Below, piece after piece: positions 1 through 7,044 of a stretch of DNA of 34,891 bases. The first letter of the stretch is position 1, and each line of letters begins with the position of its first letter. The notes below the pieces were generated by a model that ran no database searches, was not told the origin of the DNA, and saw only the letters and a program-made list of their open reading frames with translations. This DNA comes from Bacillota bacterium (lineage in GTDB: Bacteria; Bacillota; Clostridia; Oscillospirales; Acutalibacteraceae). The stretch spans positions 1 to 34,891 of the forward strand of contig JAEWRF010000079.1 in the NCBI GenBank assembly GCA_023460155.1. The letters run 5' to 3'. The position numbers were made by a program, and so were the translations under genes.

Positions 1-32
1 GCTTCCGTTAAAAATGCCCTGATATCCTCCAT
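1..32 (-). CDS. rsmG: RsmG (GidB) 16S rRNA methyltransferase, N-terminal fragment
   Basis: Only the first ten codons and part of the next are inside the window, read leftward from an ATG at 32 (MEDIRAFLTE). The start lies 3 nt after the mnmG stop, and a GGAGGG ribosome site overlaps the mnmG end. This tight spacing fits the usual mnmG-rsmG operon of Firmicutes, where rsmG encodes the enzyme making m7G527 in 16S rRNA. The identity rests on gene order and this short N-terminus, not on any catalytic motif, so it is an inference. Confidence 0.6.
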   Translation of the reverse strand, partial: MEDIRAFLTE

Positions 33-35
33 CTT

Positions 36-1913
36 TTACCCTCCGTTCCGGCTGAGCCATACAAGCAGGACGGAAATGTCGGCCGGGCTGACGCCCGAAA
101 TTCTCGACGCCTGCCCCACGTTGGCCGGCTGAACCGCCTGCAGCTTTTCCTGCGCTTCCACCCGCAGGCCGAGAATCGCCTTATAATCCGTCGGAACCGG
201 CAGCGCTTTGTTTTCCAGCCGCCGCATCTCCGCGATCTGCGCTTTCTGCCGGTTGATGTAGCCCTCGTACTTGAGCTCGATTTCCGCGTTCTCGAAAATT
301 GCATCCGGCAGTTCGGGACGCGACGCATCGATTTCTTTTAGATCGGCGTAGGAAACCTGCGGCCTGCGCAGCAATTCCGAGAGCCGAATTCCGGTGGTAA
401 CCGGCGACGTTTCATGTGAAACAAGGATCTGATTCAGCGCTTCCGACGGCGGCAGCACTGTGTTTTTCAGGCGCTCGAGCTCGCTGCGCTTCTGATGTTC
501 CTTCTCCTCGAAGCGCGCCCAGCGGGCGTCGCCGATCAGGCCGATCCGGCGGCCGATCGGGGTGAGGCGCTCGTCGGCGTTATCCTGCCGGAGAACCAGG
601 CGGTATTCGCTGCGGGAGGTCATCATGCGGTACGGCTCGTCCGTGCCCTTCGTGATCAGGTCATCTACCAGCGTGCCGATATAGGAATTCGAGCGGTCGA
701 GAATCATCGGCTCTTTCCCGAGGATTTTCAGGGCGGCGTTCACGCCCGCCACAAAGCCCTGCGCGGCGGCTTCCTCGTAGCCGGAGCTTCCGTTGAACTG
801 ACCAGCTCCGTAAAGGCCGGGGAAATCGCGGAATTCCAGCGTGGGGCCCATCTGGAGCGGATCGGCGCAGTCGTATTCGATCGCATAGGCGGTGCGCATG
901 ATCTCAACGTGCTCAAGACCGGGAATCGTGCGGTAAAACGCGAGCTGCACGTCCTCGGGGAGCGACGAGCTCATGCCCTGCAGGTACATTTCCTCGGTAT
1001 CCAGTCCGCAAGGCTCGATGAAGAGCTGGTGCCGCGCTTTTTCCGGGAAACGCACCACCTTGGTTTCAAAACTCGGGCAGTAGCGCGGCCCGACGCCTTC
1101 GATCTTTCCGCTGAAAAGAGGTGAGCGGTCCAGATTTTTGAGGATGATCTCCTTGGTCTTTTCATTCGTCCACGTAATGTGGCAGACCGCGCGGTTTTTG
1201 CCGGGATGAAGCGTGTCGTAGGAGAACGGCACAACCGGGTCGTCGCCCTCCTGCACCTCGAGATTTGTGAAATCGATGCTTGATTTCAGCACGCGCGCGG
1301 GAGTTCCGGTTTTGAAACGGCGCAGGGAAAGGCCGAGCTTCTGGAGCGACTCGCCGAGGAACGCCGCCGGGAACATCCCGTCCGGCCCGCCGTCGTAGGA
1401 GATTTCGCCGATGTAGATTTTCCCGGTGAGGTACGTTCCGGTCGCGAAGACGACGGCCTTCACCGTGTACTCCGCTCCCATGCGGGTCCCGACAAGCCAA
1501 AGATCGTTCTCCCCGCGGGTAACGGAAACGACCTCAGCCTGCCTCAGAAACAGATTCGGCTGGAGCTCCAGCTTGTGCTTCATTATTTTTCCGTATTCCC
1601 GGCGGTCGATCTGGGCGCGGAGGGAATGCACGGCGGGGCCTTTGCCGCGGTTGAGCATCCGGCTCTGGAGGAAGCACTCGTCGGCGGTGCGGCCCATCTC
1701 GCCACCGAGCGCGTCGATCTCCCGAACCAAATGGCCCTTCGCCGTTCCGCCGATCGACGGATTGCACGGGCAGTTGCCGACGGCGTCCATGTTGATGGTG
1801 AACACCAGCGTGCGGCAGCCAAGGCGCGCGGAAGCGAGGCCCGCCTCAATGCCGGCGTGGCCTGCGCCGATTACGGCGACATCGTAAATTCCTGCATCGT
1901 ATTTCAAAGACAT
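36..1913 (-). CDS. mnmG: MnmG (GidA), tRNA wobble-uridine carboxymethylaminomethyl enzyme, FAD subunit
   Basis: MnmG works with MnmE to install (carboxymethyl)aminomethyl groups at C5 of wobble U34 in certain tRNAs, using FAD and methylene-tetrahydrofolate. The 625-residue protein is normal length. Visible are the FAD dinucleotide motif GAGHAG (residues 16-21), the conserved segment CNPSIGGTAKGH with Cys50, a second conserved Cys in GVGPRYCPSFETK, and the C-terminal tRNA-binding part after SEYRLVLRQDNADERL. The ATG at 1913 has its GGAGGG only 2 nt upstream, which is too close. A TTG two codons in (1907) sits 7 nt after GGAGGG and gives LKYDAGIYDV, matching the usual N-terminus of the family, so TTG may be the true start. 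It lies upstream of rsmG and downstream of mnmE on the same strand. Confidence 0.98.
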   Translation of the reverse strand: MSLKYDAGIYDVAVIGAGHAGIEAGLASARLGCRTLVFTINMDAVGNCPCNPSIGGTAKGHLVREIDALGGEMGRTADECFLQSRMLNRGKGPAVHSLRAQIDRREYGKIMKHKLELQPNLFLRQAEVVSVTRGENDLWLVGTRMGAEYTVKAVVFATGTYLTGKIYIGEISYDGGPDGMFPAAFLGESLQKLGLSLRRFKTGTPARVLKSSIDFTNLEVQEGDDPVVPFSYDTLHPGKNRAVCHITWTNEKTKEIILKNLDRSPLFSGKIEGVGPRYCPSFETKVVRFPEKARHQLFIEPCGLDTEEMYLQGMSSSLPEDVQLAFYRTIPGLEHVEIMRTAYAIEYDCADPLQMGPTLEFRDFPGLYGAGQFNGSSGYEEAAAQGFVAGVNAALKILGKEPMILDRSNSYIGTLVDDLITKGTDEPYRMMTSRSEYRLVLRQDNADERLTPIGRRIGLIGDARWARFEEKEHQKRSELERLKNTVLPPSEALNQILVSHETSPVTTGIRLSELLRRPQVSYADLKEIDASRPELPDAIFENAEIELKYEGYINRQKAQIAEMRRLENKALPVPTDYKAILGLRVEAQEKLQAVQPANVGQASRISGVSPADISVLLVWLSRNGG

Positions 1914-1944
1914 TCCCTCCTAAGGGCAATTTATCATTTATTTC

Positions 1945-2235
1945 CCGGGCAGGTTGAAGCAGGCTGAGCCTGCACGCAATTCTTTACTCAAACCGGCTTA
2001 GTGGATCCGAAGGTGAGAGAATGGTTTTTTCTTTCGGCTGTCCGCAGTCATGGTCCGCCGTAGGCGCGTGAGACGCTTTGCGTCCAAAGTGCGAACAAGG
2101 GGGGAACTTCGACCCACCGACGAGAGGGTTATCTAAGCGTGTCCCCCTGTACTCCCCGGCACTCCCCATCAGCCCCGGCTATGTTCTAAAGTCATCCGGT
2201 TTTCATTGTTACCTTCCCGGTCTTTAATCTGCGTG
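1945..2235 (-). repeat. G-rich dispersed element (family 2), copy 1, in the mnmE-mnmG spacer
   Basis: This fills most of the 500-nt spacer between mnmE and mnmG. Read on the minus strand it starts with CTTTAGAACATAGCCGGGG near 2193, then a G-rich stem, the hairpins GACGCAAAGCGTC and CGCCTACGGCG, and ends near a GCAGGCTGAGCCTGC palindrome at about 1962-1976. It matches 31320-31705 over nearly its whole length and 33225-33475 in part. A 61-codon frame (1984-2169) is open on the minus strand, and its first 40 codons align without gaps to a frame in copy 2. The element has the same direction as mnmG downstream of it. Function is unknown. It could be a mobile repeat or a transcribed structured leader. 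Confidence 0.75.
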
Positions 2236-2289
2236 CGCTTTGTTAAGGCAAAAGGAATCAAGCACAAGAATGTTTCAACAAACTTCAGG

Positions 2290-2317
2290 TAAACGGTTGA
2301 AAATCGAACCGTTTTTA
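2290..2317 (+). terminator. Weak hairpin with T tract
   Basis: AAACGGTT and AACCGTTT pair across an 8-nt loop and run into TTTTTAT on the plus strand. No plus-strand gene is upstream, so it may be incidental or serve antisense transcripts. Confidence 0.3.
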
Positions 2318-2334
2318 TAAGATTACGGGAGCAT

Positions 2335-2413
2335 ATAAAAACCGACCCGGCAAACCAAACTCTAAATATACTCCGTGCCAGACGCCGGGTATTTGACTGC
2401 GGACTCGGTCCGC
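2335..2413 (-). repeat. Two-hairpin 3'-end element (family 1), terminator of mnmE
   Basis: Read on the minus strand straight after the mnmE stop: palindrome GCGGACCGAGTCCGC (2413-2399), linker AGTCAAAT, arm ACCCGGC, about 31 nt containing CACGGAGTATATTTAG, arm GCCGGGT, then CGGTTTTTA. The closing stem plus T tract makes a plausible intrinsic terminator for mnmE. The same architecture recurs at 15385, 15504, 15671, 20500 and 33106 with different but complementary arms. Confidence 0.75.
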
Positions 2414-3796
2414 CTACTTGCCGACGCAGAAATGGGAGAATACGGAGTCCACCACCGCCACGGACGCGCGCTCACCGGTCAGCTCCAGAAGCGCGTTGAC
2501 CGCCTCTTCCACCGATACCGTCACCGCGTCGAACGTCATCCCCGCATGTAGCGCACCGAGCGCTTCCTCCACCGCACCCAAAGCGCGGCGCGCGTCATCC
2601 CTCTGCCGCGACGTGAACAGCATCCCCTCCGCCGGGTTCAGCTCCGCCGTCTTAAGCACCTCCGCCACCGCCGCGCTTAATTCGGAAAGCCCTTCTCCCG
2701 ACCGGGCGGAAATTGTTACTATTTGTCTATATTTAGTATTAATATACTCTCTGTCAATAATTTCCGGCAGATCACTCTTGTTCAGCACCGCCACGCAGGG
2801 AGTATTCCCGATTGCTTCGGTCATGCGAAGGTCCTCGGAATCCAGAGCGCGGGAGACGTCGAACACTGCAAGTACCAGCTGAGCGGAGCGGAGCCGATCG
2901 TAAGCCCGGCCGACACCGATGCTCTCGACAGGATCGTCGGTTTCGCGCAGTCCGGCGGTATCCGCCAGCCGGAGCGGAACGCCGCCGAGCAGGACGGTGT
3001 CCTCCACAATGTCGCGGGTCGTGCCGGGCATCTGCGTAACGATTGAGCGCTCGCAGCCCGCAAGAAGGTTCATCAGGGTGGATTTCCCGACGTTCGGCCG
3101 CCCGGCGATCACCGTTTCGACCCCTTCGCGGATCGCCCGCCCCGCTTCGAACTGCCCGAGAAGGGCGGAAAGCTCCGCCTGCGCGGAGGAAAGCGACAGC
3201 TCCAACTCGGGGGCGGTCACCTGCGGAATGTCATCCTCCGGGTAATCGGCCCAGGCGGAAAGGTGCGCCGCCGCGCCGATCAGTGTTTCCCTCACCGCGC
3301 GGATGCGTTTTTCAAGTGCTCCGTCCCGCGCTGCAAGGGCGGCCTTCGCGGCCTGTTCCCCCTGCGCGGAGACGAGCTGCATCACCGATTCCGCCTCGGT
3401 CAGGCCCAGCTTTCCGTTCAGAAAAGCGCGGCGGGTGAATTCCCCCGCCGCCGCCGGCACGGCCCCGGCTTCGAGCACCGCGCCAAGCAGGCGCCGCACG
3501 CCGTACAATCCGCCGTGGCAGGAAAGCTCCACCACGTCCTCACCGGTAAAGCTGGCAGGAGCGCGGAAATTCAGAGCGACCGCCTCGTCGATGTCTCCGG
3601 TTGTGTCGTGAACCCGCCCGTAGAGAGCGGCGTAGCCCGCGAGGTCCTCCAGCTTTTTTCCGCGTGCGGAGGTGAAAACGCGCGAGGCGATCTCCCGGGC
3701 GCGCGGCCCGGAAATGCGCACGATGCCGATCGCGCCCGGTGCCTGCGCCGTGGAAACCGCCGCGACGGTATCCCGCGATGAATGATATAATTCCAT
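2414..3796 (-). CDS. mnmE: MnmE (TrmE) tRNA modification GTPase
   Basis: MnmE is the GTPase partner of MnmG in wobble-uridine modification of tRNA. The 460-residue protein has the family length. The N-terminal folate-binding domain spans about 1-120, followed by a helical domain. The inserted G domain carries P-loop GRPNVGKST (232-240), TTRD (259-262), DTAG (279-282) and NKSD (339-342). The protein ends FCVGK (456-460), a variant of the conserved C-terminal CxGK whose cysteine is essential in the family. The ATG at 3796 follows GAGGG (3803-3807) by 6 nt. That ribosome site lies directly behind the terminator that ends jag. mnmE is followed by a family 1 terminator element, then mnmG. Confidence 0.98.
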   Translation of the reverse strand: MELYHSSRDTVAAVSTAQAPGAIGIVRISGPRAREIASRVFTSARGKKLEDLAGYAALYGRVHDTTGDIDEAVALNFRAPASFTGEDVVELSCHGGLYGVRRLLGAVLEAGAVPAAAGEFTRRAFLNGKLGLTEAESVMQLVSAQGEQAAKAALAARDGALEKRIRAVRETLIGAAAHLSAWADYPEDDIPQVTAPELELSLSSAQAELSALLGQFEAGRAIREGVETVIAGRPNVGKSTLMNLLAGCERSIVTQMPGTTRDIVEDTVLLGGVPLRLADTAGLRETDDPVESIGVGRAYDRLRSAQLVLAVFDVSRALDSEDLRMTEAIGNTPCVAVLNKSDLPEIIDREYINTKYRQIVTISARSGEGLSELSAAVAEVLKTAELNPAEGMLFTSRQRDDARRALGAVEEALGALHAGMTFDAVTVSVEEAVNALLELTGERASVAVVDSVFSHFCVGK

Positions 3797-3807
3797 TTGA
3801 ATCCCTC

Positions 3808-3842
3808 AAAAAAAGAGGGCAATCCCCGAAAGAACCGCCCTC
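3808..3842 (-). terminator. Intrinsic terminator after jag, abutting the mnmE ribosome site
   Basis: On the minus strand GAGGGC (3842-3837) pairs with GCCCTC (3820-3815) across a 16-nt loop and is followed by seven T (3814-3808). The 3' arm CCCTC can also pair with the mnmE ribosome site GAGGG at 3807-3803 across the T tract. The terminator fold and a site-masking fold are therefore mutually exclusive. Confidence 0.75.
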
Positions 3843-3852
3843 ATACCAATGT

Positions 3853-4764
3853 TCAGTTTTTGGAATCGATCCTTCCGTAGAGCGGCGCCTTGCCCTCCGG
3901 CTGGAAAGCCGGCTTTGCGGGGGACGGAACCGGCCTTGCGGGCGGAGCGGACGGTCTTGCGGATGGTGCTGCGGCCGGACGCGGAGACTGGGGATGACCC
4001 GGGCCGCGCGGCGGCCTTGCACCGTATTCGCCCTGCTGTCTCGGTTTGCCGTAAGGCGGGCGGTGATTATTCCCGGACGGGGCTCCGCCGGGACGCCGGT
4101 TGTTGTTGCTGTTGAACGGACGGCGCGGCGCGGGACGCTCCCCCGCCTCCGGACCGATTACCACATGCCGGCCGAGGTCCTCGCCTTCCGACCAGGATTT
4201 CGCCCCCTCCACGGACTGCACCGCGGTGTGGATAATCCGGCGCTCATACGGATTCATGGGCTCCAGACTGGTGTTTTTCCCGGTGCGAAGCGACTTTTCC
4301 GCCATCTTTTTGCCGAGCGCCTCAAGGGTCTGCTTCCGTTTATCGCGGTAATTTCCGATGTCAAGCGTAACGCGGTAATAAGCGTTTCCCCCGTGGTTTG
4401 CGACCAGCCCGGCAAGGTACTGCAGCGCGTCCAGTGTTTCGCCGCGGTGCCCGATCACGTAGCCTATGTCGTCGCCCTCCAGACTTAAAAGCGCACCGTT
4501 TTCTTCTTCCTTCACCGAAACCTGCACCCTTGAAAGTCCCATGCACGCGATCACCGATTTCAGATATTCGGCCGCCACCTGGGCAGGGTTGTCCTCGATA
4601 TAGACGCGCACTTTTGCAGGGCTTCCCCCGAACAGACCGAAGGTCTTTTTCGTCGGCATTTCAAGAATCTCGAACTCCGCATCATAGGTTTCCACCCCGA
4701 GCTGTCTGCACGCGGCTTCCCGCGCCAGTTCCACCGTTTCGCCGGTCCCGAACGCTTCTTTCAT
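3853..4764 (-). CDS. jag: Jag / KhpB RNA-binding protein (SpoIIIJ-associated) with long disordered tail
   Basis: Jag (KhpB) is a cytoplasmic RNA-binding protein that in Gram-positives partners with KhpA and is nearly always encoded beside yidC. Domains seen: Jag-N at about 1-52, a KH domain at about 75-145 with the GxxG loop in IGYVIGHRGETLDAL (GHRG 105-108), and R3H at about 147-205 with Arg175 and His179 in RRIIH. After residue 206 comes a tail of nearly 100 residues rich in Pro, Arg, Gly, Asn and Ala, low complexity and surely disordered. Typical Bacillus homologues stop near residue 208, so the tail is an addition. The ATG at 4764 follows GGGAGGTG by 7 nt. A terminator lies after the stop. 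Confidence 0.95.
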   Translation of the reverse strand: MKEAFGTGETVELAREAACRQLGVETYDAEFEILEMPTKKTFGLFGGSPAKVRVYIEDNPAQVAAEYLKSVIACMGLSRVQVSVKEEENGALLSLEGDDIGYVIGHRGETLDALQYLAGLVANHGGNAYYRVTLDIGNYRDKRKQTLEALGKKMAEKSLRTGKNTSLEPMNPYERRIIHTAVQSVEGAKSWSEGEDLGRHVVIGPEAGERPAPRRPFNSNNNRRPGGAPSGNNHRPPYGKPRQQGEYGARPPRGPGHPQSPRPAAAPSARPSAPPARPVPSPAKPAFQPEGKAPLYGRIDSKN

Positions 4765-4818
4765 AATGTGACACCTCCCGGAAATTCCGATCCCTGTTGT
4801 TCGAACTTTTATCTTGTT

Positions 4819-5820
4819 TTACTTTTTCGGCTTTTTCGGTTTGCTCTGCTGCAGGGGAAGTTCCGCCTGCTTCCGCCTTGCTTCGGGCAGCGGCGCCATC
4901 TGCGCCTCTTCCGTTTCGCGCAGGGCAATGCGCCCCGCTTCGGCACGGGCATTGAGATCCTCAGGGTTGTACCAGATGTTGAGAATCAGCGTCTGCAGGA
5001 ATCCGGTCACCGTGGAGATGATCCAGTAAAAACCGATGGCGGCGGGCATCGTGCAGGCAAGCCACGCGGTAAAGAGCGGGAACACATAGAGCATCGCCTT
5101 CATGCAGCCTTGCTGCTGCTGCATTCCGGGCTGGAGTTTATTCATGAAATACTGGCTTGCCAGAGATGAGGCAAGGCACAGAAACGGAATAATCCACAGG
5201 TTGGAGCGGAACAGCGTCCCGAAAAGATTGGACGCGTCACACGGTGTATCCAGCAGATTCAGCCCGAGAAATTTGAACCCGTGGCTGAAGAATTCCATTT
5301 TAGAGAGCTCGTCGCCGCTGAACATCGTCAGGAACGGCTTGAGATCCGAATAATTCTTAACAATATCAATCTGCACATACTGCGCGTTGAACGTGGAACC
5401 GATGCCGGGAAGTTTGGTCATCATCGCGGTGGCCTTGGCAATCGAGTCGCTGGAAACATGAAGCGCATTCTGCAGCGGGTACAGCACGGTATAGTAAAGG
5501 CCCATCAGAATCACAAGCGGAACCGCCATGGTCATGCAGCCGCTCGCCGGGTTGATGCCTTCCTTTTCATACAGCTTCTGCGTTTCTTCCTGTATTTTTG
5601 CCTTGTCGTTGCCGTATTTTTTTTGCAGTTCCTTCTGCTTTAAGGCCATTTTGCTGTTGGCCGCCATGGAAATCTGCTGCTTGATGGAAAACGGAAACAG
5701 AAGCAGCTTCATCGCGACGGTAAACAGGATAATCGCAACCCCGTAGTTCCGGACGATCTGGTAGAAAAACCAGAGAAGATACCCGAGGGCACCGCCGAAA
5801 AAATTGAAGATCTCTGTCAT
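4819..5820 (-). CDS. yidC: YidC/OxaA/SpoIIIJ membrane protein insertase
   Basis: YidC inserts and folds membrane proteins, alone or with SecYEG. This 333-residue form has the five-helix core of Gram-positive YidC without the large periplasmic domain. Segments are seen at about 12-46 (entry region and first groove helix), 97-118, 207-226 and 240-280. A cytoplasmic loop KQQISMAANSKMALKQKELQ follows the first groove helix. A basic, Gln/Lys/Pro-rich tail ends KPKKPKK. There is no lipobox at the N-terminus, unlike Bacillus SpoIIIJ. At the position of the conserved groove arginine the sequence reads TVAMKLLLFP, so Lys38 seems to replace Arg. It lies between yidD and jag. Confidence 0.96.
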   Translation of the reverse strand: MTEIFNFFGGALGYLLWFFYQIVRNYGVAIILFTVAMKLLLFPFSIKQQISMAANSKMALKQKELQKKYGNDKAKIQEETQKLYEKEGINPASGCMTMAVPLVILMGLYYTVLYPLQNALHVSSDSIAKATAMMTKLPGIGSTFNAQYVQIDIVKNYSDLKPFLTMFSGDELSKMEFFSHGFKFLGLNLLDTPCDASNLFGTLFRSNLWIIPFLCLASSLASQYFMNKLQPGMQQQQGCMKAMLYVFPLFTAWLACTMPAAIGFYWIISTVTGFLQTLILNIWYNPEDLNARAEAGRIALRETEEAQMAPLPEARRKQAELPLQQSKPKKPKK

Positions 5821-5842
5821 ACGGAAAATACTCCTCTATCGG

Positions 5843-6070
5843 TTAACGCTTTTTCCGCTTCTCCGGAACGGGGTCGTACCCGCCGCGGGAGAACGGATTG
5901 CAGCGCAGAATGCGGAACAATGCGAGCCAGAACCCCTCAAAGGCGCCGAACCGCTCAATTGCCTCGACGGCGTAATTGGAGCAGGTGGGGTAATATTTGC
6001 AGCAGGGCCTTTTATAAGGGGAAAGGGCCGTCTGGTAAAAACGGATGCACGCAATCAGGACGCGTTTCAT
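5843..6070 (-). CDS. yidD: YidD, membrane protein insertion efficiency factor
   Basis: This 75-residue protein belongs to the YidD family, small membrane-associated proteins encoded between rnpA and yidC that assist insertion. The family core is intact: IRFYQTALSP, CCKYYPTCSNYAVEAIERFG, and the C-terminal CNPFSRGGYDPVP. The ATG at 6070 overlaps the rnpA stop (ATGA), so translation is probably coupled. A longer open frame extends upstream to 6445, but that part is an out-of-frame reading of rnpA and does not belong to YidD. Confidence 0.95.
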   Translation of the reverse strand: MKRVLIACIRFYQTALSPYKRPCCKYYPTCSNYAVEAIERFGAFEGFWLALFRILRCNPFSRGGYDPVPEKRKKR

Positions 6071-6402
6071 TTCAGTACTCCGGTGTTTTTCAGGTGCTGC
6101 GCCATCACGCGGGTGACGTCGGCGCATTTCAGAAACGGCGTTTTCGCCCTTGCGACGAAAACGATATCGTAGCCGGGGCTGAGCCTTTCGGAAAGAGAGC
6201 GGAAGGCTTCGCGAATCAGCCTGCGTGACCGGTTCCGTTTCACGGCGTTGCCCGTTTTCTTGCTGGTGGTGATGCCCACGCGCGTGACACCCACCCGGTT
6301 TTTCATCACGTAGGAGACCAGCGCCGGATGCACGCAGGATTTCCCCTTTGCATAAAGGCGGCGGAAATCCCGGTTTTCCTTCATCGGCAAAAACAAGTTC
6401 AT
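6067..6402 (-). CDS. rnpA: Ribonuclease P protein component
   Basis: RnpA is the basic protein that binds RNase P RNA and aids 5' maturation of tRNAs. The core reads MKENRDFRRLYAKGKS, then VGITTSKKTGNAVKRNR and the signature RNRSRRLIREAFR. The frame stays open upstream to 6465, but family N-termini start just before KENRDF, so I choose the ATG at 6402 (MNLFLPMKENRDF, 111 residues). The ATG at 6384 is the alternative. The ribosome site is weak (GGAAAAG). It sits between rpmH and yidD and overlaps yidD by 4 nt. A hairpin with a T-rich tract separates it from rpmH, so rnpA expression probably depends on read-through. Confidence 0.94.
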   Translation of the reverse strand: MNLFLPMKENRDFRRLYAKGKSCVHPALVSYVMKNRVGVTRVGITTSKKTGNAVKRNRSRRLIREAFRSLSERLSPGYDIVFVARAKTPFLKCADVTRVMAQHLKNTGVLK

Positions 6403-6450
6403 CTTTTCCAATCGCAATCTTTTTTCTCTTCGGGGAAAAGCGCATCGGCT

Positions 6451-6476
6451 AAAAAGAAAGGCCACGCTCGGTGGCC
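6451..6476 (-). terminator. Attenuator-like terminator between rpmH and rnpA
   Basis: On the minus strand GGCCAC and GTGGCC pair across a 5-nt loop and lead into TTTCTTTTT. Placed between the very highly expressed rpmH and rnpA, it would reduce transcription into rnpA, yidD and yidC. Confidence 0.6.
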
Positions 6477-6485
6477 CAGAACGCC

Positions 6486-6528
6486 GGCGGCGATCGGTCT
6501 CCGCCTCCCCGGCGCGGAGACGCCGCCC
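6486..6528 (-). other. Long GC-rich hairpin in the rpmH-rnpA spacer
   Basis: GGCGGC/GCCGCC outer arms and an inner perfect stem GTCTCCGC/GCGGAGAC form a structure of about 43 nt just upstream of the attenuator. It could be an RNase processing site or a stabiliser for the rpmH mRNA 3' end. Confidence 0.6.
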
Positions 6529-6542
6529 GAAAAAACCGCGGA

Positions 6543-6677
6543 TCAGTAAGTCAGCTGTGCGCGGCCTTTCTGTCTGCGGCGGGAAAGCACCTTGCGGCCA
6601 TTGGCGGTCGCCATGCGCTTACGGAAGCCGTGCTCCTTTTTCCGATGGAGCTTTTTGGGCTGATAGGTACGAAGCAT
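6543..6677 (-). CDS. rpmH: 50S ribosomal protein L34
   Basis: This gene encodes 44 residues beginning MLRTYQPKKLHRKKEHGFRK and carrying the L34 hallmark HGFRKRMATANGRKVLSRRR. L34 is a small basic protein of the large ribosomal subunit. The ATG at 6677 follows a run of G (GGGGGG) by 5 nt. A consensus sigma-A promoter lies 36-65 nt upstream. The gene is divergent from dnaA, the usual arrangement beside the bacterial origin. It was identified by direct translation of the minus strand. Confidence 0.97.
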   Translation of the reverse strand: MLRTYQPKKLHRKKEHGFRKRMATANGRKVLSRRRQKGRAQLTY

Positions 6678-6712
6678 AAAAACCCCCCTTTCACAGGAAC
6701 CCTGTGCGAAAC

Positions 6713-6742
6713 ATTATATCTTATCACCCGCCGGCCTGTCAA
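6713..6742 (-). promoter_or_regulatory. Sigma-A promoter of rpmH operon
   Basis: On the minus strand a perfect TTGACA (6742-6737) and perfect TATAAT (6718-6713) are separated by 18 nt, 36 nt upstream of the rpmH start. Confidence 0.85.
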
Positions 6743-6891
6743 CGTTCATTTTCCGCTAAAAAGGTCGGAAAAAAAGCCGGCCGACACTATCCTTCGAACA
6801 GTTTGTCCCATACTGTTTAATATACCACAAGATAAGCAAAATGCAAAGAAAAAATCTGAAATAAATATTTTGCGCCCCGGCAGGAGAAAAC

Positions 6892-6915
6892 GCACCCGGC
6901 AGCGCCTGCCGGTGC
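6892..6915. other. Hairpin in the rpmH-dnaA divergent spacer
   Basis: GCACC(C)GGCAG pairs with CTGCCGGTGC across a CGC loop, with one bulge. It lies just upstream of the dnaA promoter. The rest of this 367-nt spacer (6678-7044) holds the two divergent promoters; I saw no good DnaA boxes there. Confidence 0.45.
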
Positions 6916-6937
6916 GCGAAGAGGAGAAAAGGATCAT

Positions 6938-6966
6938 TTGAAAATTGTGAAAAACTGTGTTATGAT
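6938..6966 (+). promoter_or_regulatory. Sigma-A promoter of dnaA
   Basis: TTGAAA (6938-6943), a 17-nt spacer and TATGAT (6961-6966) lie about 80 nt upstream of the dnaA start. Confidence 0.75.
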
Positions 6967-7044
6967 TAGATATGATTCGCAATATGCCGATTTCTCATTA
7001 AGAGAAACAGTGGCAAATAACGGCAAATGGGGTACGTTGTAAAA

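Noticed and set aside
1945..2235. Family 2 repeat as a CRISPR array or IS end
   Set aside because: There are no regularly spaced short direct repeats with unique spacers, and no transposase or target duplication is visible.
5843..6445. A 200-codon open frame covering yidD and running upstream
   Set aside because: Only the last 75 codons look like YidD. The upstream part is rnpA read in another phase, so the start was set at 6070.
6678..7044. rpmH-dnaA spacer as the main origin
   Set aside because: It holds two promoters and a hairpin but no convincing DnaA boxes. The dnaA-dnaN spacer is the better candidate.
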